DNA of 9,923 nt. It comes from Nitrososphaeraceae archaeon. Lineage in GTDB: Archaea; Thermoproteota; Nitrososphaeria; Nitrososphaerales; Nitrososphaeraceae. Shown in pieces: positions 5,575 to 9,923 of the stretch. The notes beneath the pieces were generated by a model that saw only the letters and a program-made list of their open reading frames with translations, searched no databases and was not told where the DNA came from. Numbering within the stretch: position 1 is the stretch's first letter; each line of letters begins with the position of its first letter. A program made the translations under genes and the position numbers. The stretch lies in contig JAICSL010000036.1 of NCBI GenBank assembly GCA_025936955.1, positions 1 through 9,923 on the forward strand, written 5' to 3'.

Positions 5575-6828
5575 TTACTTTATATTAATCAATAAATAGG
5601 AATTGAACGTAAGGATTATTCCAACGAAAATTACTGCGATAGTTGTAGTGATTTTCTTATTAACAAATTCACCCATGAGTTTTTTATTGCCAGACAGTAT
5701 TACAAGTGGAATCATTGGTAATGGTATCATCAAGCTTAAAATCACTTGGCTGTATACCAGTATATTAAGCGGATCAAGGCCCAATAGAATCGCTATTGTA
5801 GTAGGAATAACGTTGACAAAACGGGTGATTAATCTTCTGAACCAGATATTTACCTTCGTTCCTAACAGACCCTCGAATATCGCTTGACCAGCAAGTGTTC
5901 CTGTCACAGAAGATGCTATGCCTGAAGAAAGAAGCGTAATTAGAAAGATTATTCCAGCTGCTGCACCAAAGAGAGGAACAAGAGTCTTGTATGCTTCAGA
6001 AATCGAAGCTACGTTTGGATTAGTTGAATGAAATGCTGCAGCGGCCATAATCATTATTGCCGCGTTAATCATACCCGCAATTGTTAATAAAACGACATTT
6101 TCTACAAGATGAAATTTCCGCATTTTTCTTCTTTCTTCTAATGGTTTGTCTTGCGCCTTCTTTTTAGTAAGCCAGGAATGGACGAATAGAGCATGGGGCA
6201 TAACCGTAGCTCCGATAACACCTACGACAAGGAGAATAGTGTGCTCACCGCTAAGTGTGGGAACAAATGAATGAAATAAAATAGTGGAAGGATCTGGTTT
6301 AGTGATAAATATTTCATATAAATAACCAATCCCTATAATTGATACAAATACAGCAAACAATTTTTCAATAAAGCGAAATCTACGTTGAGTAGCTAAAGTT
6401 AAAATCAAGATTGCATCTAAAGCACCGAATATGGCTGCATAAATCATAGGTATTCCAAAAAGCAAATTAAGAGCAATGACGGTTCCTAAATATTCTGCTA
6501 AATCGGTAGCGGCAGCTGCTGACTCTGCAGCTAACCAGTATGGGATAATAAACATTTTCTTTTTTAGTTTTTCTCTTATGATTTCTGGTAATGATAATCC
6601 TGTTGCTATTCCAATCTTTCCTGATAGATATTGAAGTAGCATAGCCATACCACTTGATAGCCAGACGACCCAGAGAAGATTGTAATTCAGCGACGCACCT
6701 GCTTGGATATCCGTGCCATAATTTCCAGGATCCATATATGCCATGCTCACAATAAGAGCAGGTCCTGTATACAATGTCAGCTTCAGTATGGCCTCCTTCT
6801 TTGCTAAGAGGTTCTTTGGACTAAGCAA
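5575..6828 (-). CDS. mntH: NRAMP-family divalent metal (Mn2+/Fe2+) transporter
   Basis: A 417-residue NRAMP transporter that imports Mn2+ or Fe2+ across the cytoplasmic membrane with protons. The TM1 metal-site motif is intact (DPGN, D33 and N36), as is TM6 (A207 and MPH at 210-212); these match the residues that coordinate metal in known NRAMP structures. Other family signatures are ATDLAEYLG (108-115) in TM3, SSGIASSVTGTLAGQ (301-315) in TM8, and the RRLITR stretch (331-336). The length fits eleven helices. TTG at 6828 is the only usable start before TM1, since an in-frame stop lies four codons upstream. A strong TATA box about 27 bp upstream supports it as a leaderless start. The gene is divergent from an MntR regulator with a DtxR-type operator between them, which makes manganese the likeliest substrate and the gene likely metal-repressed. 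Function is secure; metal preference is inferred. Confidence 0.95.
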   Translation of the reverse strand: MLSPKNLLAKKEAILKLTLYTGPALIVSMAYMDPGNYGTDIQAGASLNYNLLWVVWLSSGMAMLLQYLSGKIGIATGLSLPEIIREKLKKKMFIIPYWLAAESAAAATDLAEYLGTVIALNLLFGIPMIYAAIFGALDAILILTLATQRRFRFIEKLFAVFVSIIGIGYLYEIFITKPDPSTILFHSFVPTLSGEHTILLVVGVIGATVMPHALFVHSWLTKKKAQDKPLEERRKMRKFHLVENVVLLTIAGMINAAIMIMAAAAFHSTNPNVASISEAYKTLVPLFGAAAGIIFLITLLSSGIASSVTGTLAGQAIFEGLLGTKVNIWFRRLITRFVNVIPTTIAILLGLDPLNILVYSQVILSLMIPLPMIPLVILSGNKKLMGEFVNKKITTTIAVIFVGIILTFNSYLLINIK

Positions 6829-6850
6829 CGAAGAAGTTAAGGTAGTCCGG

Positions 6851-6860
6851 TTTATAAAAG
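6851..6860 (-). promoter_or_regulatory. TATA box of the NRAMP transporter gene
   Basis: On the minus strand CTTTTATAAA is a near-ideal archaeal box A, centred about 27 bp upstream of the TTG start at 6828. It predicts transcription starting at or next to the start codon. The operator at 6856-6874 covers its upstream half and the adjoining TFB-recognition position. Confidence 0.65.
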
Positions 6861-6874
6861 TTAGCCTAATCTAA
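6856..6874 (+). promoter_or_regulatory. DtxR/MntR-type operator
   Basis: AAAAGTTAGCCTAATCTAA matches the established DtxR/IdeR operator consensus TTAGGTTAGSCTAACCTAA at 15 of 19 positions. The central nine bases (TTAGCCTAA) match fully and the left outer arm is weakest. It lies between a metal importer and a DtxR-family regulator and partly covers the importer's TATA box, so bound regulator would block TBP/TFB there. It lies about 15 bp upstream of the regulator's own putative TATA box, so any effect on mntR would be weaker or of a different kind. B. subtilis MntR uses a related but different site, so which protein binds here needs testing. Confidence 0.6.
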
Positions 6875-6888
6875 TAAAATTGGTAAAA

Positions 6889-6896
6889 TCTAAATA
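6889..6896 (+). promoter_or_regulatory. Possible TATA box of mntR
   Basis: TCTAAATA matches the archaeal box A TTTAAATA at 7 of 8 positions and predicts a transcript start near 6919. That would leave about a 20-nt leader with AAGGGG (6923-6928) upstream of TTG 6939. A second AT-rich element, ACTATAAT at 6913-6920, lies too close to TTG 6939 and would place the transcript start inside the first codons. Confidence 0.35.
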
Positions 6897-6938
6897 GGGG
6901 CAAAGAGCGTAAACTATAATCTAAGGGGATTATGGAGC

Positions 6939-7412
6939 TTGAAAGCCGAGTCAAATGCAAACGAAAACCGACTTAAATACATCCGTAATGCTCACACTAA
7001 AGAAAACGAAGAACGCACCGATACAATGGAAGACTACCTTGAGGTTATTTATGAATTGATACAGCAGAAAGGTTATGCTACCGCAGCAGATATTTCAGAA
7101 TTCCTGAATGTAAGCTCTCCGAGTGTAACCCATATGTTGCAGCGGTTAGACGAGAGCAAGTATCTAAGTTATGAAAAGTATCGAGGATTCAATTTAACAG
7201 ATGCTGGTGTTGCAATTGCTGAAAATATCCACCATAAACATAGTATACTGGCAGAATTTTTGAAAATCATTGGTGTTGATGAGAACATAGCAAACATAGA
7301 TGCTGAAGGAATTGAACATCATCTGCATCCAGAGACTCTAATAAAACTACAAGAATTTATTAAAATAATAAAAACTAGCCAAGAATTCAAGATTAAGAAA
7401 AAGCACGATTGA
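6939..7412 (+). CDS. mntR: MntR-type manganese-responsive DtxR-family repressor
   Basis: A 157-residue member of the DtxR/MntR family, cytoplasmic and dimeric in its relatives. Residues 30-90 form the winged helix (MEDYLEVIYELI, then ATAADISEFLNVSSPSVTHM as the helix-turn-helix, and the wing at YLSYEKYRGFNLTDAG). Residues 91-143 form the metal-binding and dimerisation domain. Lined up with B. subtilis MntR, all six manganese ligands are kept: D32, E35, H101, E123, E126 and H127 (D8, E11, H77, E99, E102 and H103 there). The Asp and Glu at the first positions are typical of Mn-selective MntR rather than iron-sensing DtxR/IdeR. There is no SH3/FeoA domain, also as in MntR. The start is TTG 6939, giving a polar 24-29-residue extension; ATG 7026 (M30), which gives the classic MEDY start, is a serious alternative. 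It is divergent from mntH with a DtxR-like operator between. Confidence 0.92.
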   Translation: MKAESNANENRLKYIRNAHTKENEERTDTMEDYLEVIYELIQQKGYATAADISEFLNVSSPSVTHMLQRLDESKYLSYEKYRGFNLTDAGVAIAENIHHKHSILAEFLKIIGVDENIANIDAEGIEHHLHPETLIKLQEFIKIIKTSQEFKIKKKHD

Positions 7413-7447
7413 AAAATTACAGACCTTTTAAGCTTTACCAAACCTAG

Positions 7448-7453
7448 TTTTTT
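7448..7453 (+). terminator. Oligo-T terminator after mntR
   Basis: TTTTTT begins about 35 nt after the mntR stop codon, preceded by a small AAAC/GTTT hairpin with a 3-nt loop. The U6 run alone suits archaeal termination. Confidence 0.4.
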
Positions 7454-7626
7454 ACTGATTCTATAAACCATCTTTGATCTGCCGTTTAGATATCGGCTCT
7501 GAAAATATATGAGCCTTCACAGCGAGTTTTGTTGAATAAATTAGAATAACAACATTACTTTCTTTGCTCTGATGTAATCTATAACTTTTTTTGGGTTCGA
7601 AATACCCAAATACCTTTCCACAATCG

Positions 7627-7638
7627 TTAAAAGTATAG
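7627..7638 (+). promoter_or_regulatory. TATA-like box for the one-helix membrane protein gene
   Basis: TTAAAAGTATAG is centred about 26 bp upstream of ATG 7658, the expected spacing for a leaderless archaeal transcript. No Shine-Dalgarno site precedes the ATG, which agrees. Confidence 0.5.
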
Positions 7639-7657
7639 TGATCCATTTCTCTTTAGA

Positions 7658-7885
7658 ATGGGCTATATTTTGTTAATAATAGCTTTCATAGCGATATTAG
7701 CTGTGATAGGATTGGGATGGAAAACGTTCTTTGCTGGTGTTCAGAGAGGTGCTGATAAAATTGGCTTGACTCCTGTAATACAGAATCTTACACACGAAGC
7801 AAAACAATCCGTTACTGCTATCCTTAAAAATGAATCAAGCGGGATAATTAGCAAAGTTTTGACTCCTGTTAATACTGGCACCTAA
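7658..7885 (+). CDS. Small single-helix membrane protein, unknown function
   Basis: A 75-residue protein with one N-terminal hydrophobic helix (about residues 2-20, ILLIIAFIAILAVIGLG) and then a polar, partly amphipathic tail with WKTFFAGVQRGADKIGL and TPVIQNLTHEAKQSV. The helix may be a membrane anchor or an uncleaved signal; there is no good cleavage site. The tail has two N-glycosylation sequons (N43, N58), which could be used if it faces outward. Short proteins with a helix followed by a GWxTFxxGVxxGAxKIG-like stretch are, as far as I recall, common in Thaumarchaeota without assigned function. A TATA box at the right distance supports ATG 7658. It is followed by a possible terminator and then another small gene with its own promoter, so it is probably transcribed alone. 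Confidence 0.72.
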   Translation: MGYILLIIAFIAILAVIGLGWKTFFAGVQRGADKIGLTPVIQNLTHEAKQSVTAILKNESSGIISKVLTPVNTGT

Positions 7886-7933
7886 GTAAGAAAAAACAAG
7901 GATAACTAACATATCACTTACTTAATTGTTAGT
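7883..7933 (+). repeat. Interleaved inverted repeats at the 3' end of the small gene
   Basis: TAAGTAAG (7883-7890, including the stop codon) pairs perfectly with CTTACTTA (7917-7924), and ACTAAC (7905-7910) pairs with GTTAGT (7928-7933). The second pair straddles the right arm of the first, so the two stems are either arranged as a pseudoknot or exclude each other. Short AT-rich repeats like these occur by chance, so the structure is only suggestive. Confidence 0.25.
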
Positions 7934-7943
7934 GCAAAAACAC

Positions 7944-7974
7944 GGTTCAGATTCGTTTACTGAATCAGTTTTGC
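7944..7974 (+). terminator. Possible hairpin terminator after the one-helix protein gene
   Basis: GGTTCAG (7944-7950) pairs with CTGAATC (7960-7966) across a 9-nt loop, with one G-U pair, and AGTTTT follows. Its position between two plus-strand genes, each with its own TATA box, suits a terminator. The T-tract is short. Confidence 0.35.
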
Positions 7975-7993
7975 TGGGCCCATCCACATATTT

Positions 7994-8003
7994 CTTATAT
8001 ATC
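7994..8003 (+). promoter_or_regulatory. TATA box of the glycine-zipper protein gene
   Basis: CTTATATATC is a good box A, centred about 25 bp upstream of GTG 8023, and supports a leaderless GTG start. Confidence 0.55.
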
Positions 8004-8022
8004 ACAATCCGTACTAGTATCT

Positions 8023-8475
8023 GTGTCTAAAGTACAACATTATAGAGGCCTTAATACCAATCTTGAAAAACTTTATCTGAAGATCAAACAAGAGATTGAG
8101 AACGAAAAAAATCTGCAGATCATCTCAGAATATAAAGGAACTATGAATGGAATACCTCTGCGCAGTGTCGTCGCTTTGAATAAATCTGTAAAAGTATTTG
8201 CCGGTTCGTTACGTGAGATTCATGTTTCTATAATGGGTAATTCGAATGATTATGCTGTTGAGGTAGCATCAGGTTCTTGGTTCGGAAGTCTTCTTTTTCC
8301 AGGTGCAGTAGGATTCCTAGTAGGTGGACCAGTTGGCCTAGTTGGAGGAGCAGCTGTAGGAGGAATCATGGCATATGAATACGAGAAGAATATTTGGAAG
8401 AAGATTTTACAAGTGGTCAAAGAGGAAAGTCAGGTTCAACCTACCTTGGACTCCATTGATCATTTCCATTCATAA
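8023..8475 (+). CDS. Glycine-zipper membrane-associated protein, unknown function
   Basis: A 150-residue protein. Residues 1-35 are charged and helical (LEKLYLKIKQEIENEKN). Residues 36-83 look like a small beta-rich domain (IISEYKGTMNGIPLRSVVAL, KVFAGSLREIHVSIM, DYAVEVASG). Residues 88-116 form a glycine-rich hydrophobic hairpin with GxxxG-type spacing (GSLLFPGAVGF, then GGPVGLVGGAAVGG). A basic amphipathic helix and a polar tail follow. Such glycine zippers insert into or pack against membranes, so a cytoplasmic domain tethered by a helical hairpin is a reasonable model. The start is GTG 8023, supported by a TATA box. The pattern feels like a conserved archaeal protein, but I cannot name a function. 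It lies 137 bp after the one-helix protein gene. Confidence 0.75.
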   Translation: MSKVQHYRGLNTNLEKLYLKIKQEIENEKNLQIISEYKGTMNGIPLRSVVALNKSVKVFAGSLREIHVSIMGNSNDYAVEVASGSWFGSLLFPGAVGFLVGGPVGLVGGAAVGGIMAYEYEKNIWKKILQVVKEESQVQPTLDSIDHFHS

Positions 8476-8489
8476 CAATTCTCTCGGCA

Positions 8490-8620
8490 TTTTTACTTCA
8501 TTAGGAATTGACAGAAAAACATTATTTTACAGTACGAATGAGCTAAACGAAATAAGAATAAAACGAAAGGACCAAAATATAATTAAGTAAAAGGGTTGGA
8601 ACGACTATACCTTTTTTTTT
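8490..8620 (+). terminator. Oligo-T termination region after the glycine-zipper gene
   Basis: A T5 run at 8490-8494 lies about 15 nt past the stop codon. A T9 run at 8612-8620, the longest in the window, lies about 137 nt past it. Either could end transcription in an archaeon; the T9 run may be a backstop. No strong hairpin precedes them. Confidence 0.35.
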
Positions 8621-8716
8621 ATAACTATTACGAATCTTTTTCTCTGCATCTATTAATTACTGAGCAGAATATAGTCGTACTATTCTACTTATCTATTGCT
8701 ATGAATATTAGTTCTG

Positions 8717-9121
8717 TTACTCTGCTCCAAGTAATCCCAGAAGATCGAATTCTTCTGCTGGCTTCGATTTTATTTCAGCTATAGAAATCAAATATCCATC
8801 GGGATCCTCGATTATTGCATGTTTACCAAACGACTCATTTCTTAGTTGTTTGAAGAACTTTACTCTCTTTTCTTTTAATACTCCTACTGTAGATTCTAGA
8901 TCGTTTATCATAAAACCAACTAATACACCTCCTGCACCAGGTCTAACTTTGCTCTCTTTCTTGACCGGATGTAGGGCCAAGGTTGTATCTTTAGTAAAGA
9001 ACTCCACCCATTCAGAAGATTTTGTTTTGAGAGGCAAACCAAGTGTGTCCTTGTAAAAATTGGTCGATCTTTCAATATCGGATACCAAGAGGATAATAGC
9101 TCCTAGCCTTCTAAATAACAA
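8717..9121 (-). CDS. Glyoxalase/bleomycin-resistance (VOC) superfamily protein
   Basis: A 134-residue single-unit VOC-fold protein made of two beta-alpha-beta-beta-beta modules. Module 1 spans about residues 5-53 (LGAIILLVSDIERSTNFYKDTLGLPL, then WVEFF and TLALHP). Module 2 spans about 65-118 (VLVGFMINDLESTVGVLKEKRVKFF, then GKHAIIEDPDGYLISIAE). The DPDGYLISIAE ending is the usual family signature, with E116 at the common metal-ligand position. H51 and H101 are other possible ligands, but the usual His or Gln in strand 1 is absent. It could be a glyoxalase-like enzyme, a dioxygenase relative or a resistance protein; the substrate is not readable. No ATG exists upstream, so TTG 9121 is the best start, supported by GGTGA seven nucleotides before it. 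It is isolated on its strand. The C-terminal tail (EFDLLGLLGAE) lies outside the fold. Confidence 0.9.
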   Translation of the reverse strand: MLFRRLGAIILLVSDIERSTNFYKDTLGLPLKTKSSEWVEFFTKDTTLALHPVKKESKVRPGAGGVLVGFMINDLESTVGVLKEKRVKFFKQLRNESFGKHAIIEDPDGYLISIAEIKSKPAEEFDLLGLLGAE

Positions 9122-9129
9122 ATTACATT

Positions 9130-9134
9130 CACCA
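9130..9134 (-). promoter_or_regulatory. Shine-Dalgarno site that supports the TTG start of the VOC gene
   Basis: On the minus strand GGTGA is followed by seven nucleotides and then TTG 9121. This is one of the few genes here with a leader-type translation signal. A TATA-like TTATAATTAA around 9187-9196 would start a transcript about 44 nt upstream, consistent with a leadered mRNA. Confidence 0.5.
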
Positions 9135-9416
9135 CTACAATAAGAAATTCTATCTTCTAAGTTAAGAGTTTATCTACTCGAGCTTGTTAATTATAACTTC
9201 AAATGTGTAGTTCAGAAAATATCCCTTGACGTATAAAAATTCCAATAAAATATCTTCTTGGATCTTAAAAGAACGAATATTTACTTAACAAAGACATAAT
9301 GTTATATACTTTTGATTGTAAATTGAAATACTCAGCTAACTTCTAGATGTAATTCAGTTAGCCTTTAAAATAATTATAACCTACCCTCATTTTGAAAGTC
9401 TGATAACTATTTTTTA

Positions 9417-9633
9417 TTGCTCAATGGCTTAGCGTTTGGTTTATCGTATGCCGACCCTTATTTTAATTGGTTCATCTTTATCATCCCTCGACTCCCCATG
9501 AATGAATATATCATATAGCCATAGTAGTAATGGATCTTTTTTATTTCAAGTGATAACGGAGAATGATTATAGAACTATCAACGACATTTACCTTGATATT
9601 GTAAGAATTAATATTCAAATTATCGAATACTAA
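9417..9633 (+). other. Two overlapping short frames, doubtful small proteins
   Basis: A 33-residue frame from TTG 9417 to 9518 encodes a hydrophobic stretch with FGLSYADPYFNWFIFIIPRL. It is open further upstream to 9396, but no earlier start codon is seen. A second, 43-residue frame from ATG 9502 to 9633 overlaps its end in another frame and encodes a polar peptide with NDYRTINDIYLDIVRINI. Both read more like protein than usual junk, and a T7 run follows 27 nt after the second stop. Neither has a clearly placed TATA box or Shine-Dalgarno site, and frames this short are expected by chance. Confidence 0.15.
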
Positions 9634-9733
9634 ACAAGGGCTGTCGGGCTACTAAATTGTTTTTTTCGACCCCAAATACATAACAGTAATGAACAACGAA
9701 TCAATATGCTATTCTAGAGAGATAAACATATAA

Positions 9734-9743
9734 TTTTTATAAG
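9734..9743 (+). promoter_or_regulatory. TATA box upstream of the helicase gene
   Basis: TTTTTATAAG is a strong box A match. It would start transcription near 9765, giving a leader of about 45 nt before ATG 9811. No Shine-Dalgarno sequence is visible before that ATG. Confidence 0.45.
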
Positions 9744-9810
9744 TCACATGAAAATAGAAACACGACAATAACTGAACAATAATTCCAAATCATTAGACCT
9801 TTCTTATCTT

Positions 9811-9923
9811 ATGAAGAAATTCCCACTCGCATCTAAACGGGATAATCAAGAAAAAGTGCTAAATGAAATAGCTGATGCTTTTAATTCAGGATATAAATAC
9901 ATCATATTAGAGGCACCTACTGG
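9811..9923 (+). CDS. N-terminus of an XPD/Rad3-type superfamily 2 helicase (partial)
   Basis: Only the first 38 residues are inside the window; the gene runs off the right edge. The opening has the layout of XPD/Rad3/DinG-type ATP-dependent DNA helicases: a short KFPLASKRDNQ segment (R10 and Q13 at the Q-motif-like position), a helix (EKVLNEIADAF), a hydrophobic strand (YIILEA), and the beginning of Walker A/motif I (EAPTG, residues 34-38), which in the family continues into GKS/T. Archaeal XPD is an iron-sulphur, 5'-to-3' DNA helicase linked to DNA repair. Whether this copy has the four-cysteine cluster cannot be seen here. ATG 9811 places motif I at the normal distance from the N-terminus. 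Confidence 0.8.
   Translation, partial: MKKFPLASKRDNQEKVLNEIADAFNSGYKYIILEAPT

Larger units (their letters stand above)
9122..9810. other. Long spacer upstream of the helicase gene
   Basis: This 689-bp stretch lies between divergent genes and holds their promoters. It contains an inverted repeat GCTAAC (9335-9340) / GTTAGC (9357-9362), a T7 run at 9660-9666, and two short overlapping plus-strand frames described separately. No tRNA, known RNA or mobile element was recognised. Confidence 0.55.

Noticed and set aside
7461..7646. Minus-strand 61-codon frame starting 11 bp from the divergent gene at 7658
   Set aside because: Its start region overlaps the TATA area of the better-supported plus-strand gene, there is no recognisable family, and chance frames of this size are common here.
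8596..8784. Plus-strand hydrophobic frame next to the T9 run
   Set aside because: It starts with TTG, is driven by T-rich sequence and overlaps the end of the clear VOC gene on the other strand.

Overview
The window looks like AT-rich archaeal DNA, most likely from an ammonia-oxidising thaumarchaeon (Nitrososphaerota; a soil Nitrosocosmicus-like genome would fit). This placement is an inference. It rests on archaeal TATA boxes about 24-30 bp upstream of start codons with little or no leader, frequent non-ATG starts (TTG, GTG), long AT-rich spacers, small membrane proteins that look thaumarchaeal, and an XPD/Rad3-type helicase N-terminus at the right edge. No rRNA, tRNA, CRISPR, insertion sequence or phage gene was recognised.

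Layout. At the left (247-1236, minus) is a ten-helix EamA/DMT-family exporter-like protein. It is followed by a long spacer, a small two-helix membrane protein (1799-2023, plus) and a secreted protein of unknown function (2301-2999, minus). A second long spacer leads to a probable two-gene plus-strand unit: a 99-residue protein of unknown function (3554-3853) and a xylose-isomerase/AP-endonuclease-type TIM-barrel enzyme (3916-4743). Then comes an 831-bp gene-poor stretch with protein-like fragments but no convincing gene.

The best-understood part is the divergent pair at 5575-7412: an NRAMP divalent-metal (Mn2+/Fe2+) importer (minus) and a DtxR-family MntR regulator (plus). The regulator keeps all six manganese-binding residues known from Bacillus subtilis MntR. 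The 110-bp spacer between them holds a 15/19 match to the DtxR/IdeR operator consensus, and this match partly overlaps the TATA box of the importer. The simple reading is a manganese homeostasis switch: when metal is plentiful, MntR binds the operator, blocks TBP/TFB and shuts off uptake.

To the right lie two small plus-strand genes of unknown function, a one-helix membrane protein (7658-7885) and a glycine-zipper protein (8023-8475), each with its own TATA box. A minus-strand glyoxalase/VOC-fold protein (8717-9121) follows, then a 689-bp spacer, then the truncated helicase (from 9811).

I did not find a clearly new multi-gene system. The items most worth following up are the archaeal MntR-operator-NRAMP switch, the pairing of TTG starts with well-placed TATA boxes, and a few structured or protein-like stretches in the long spacers.
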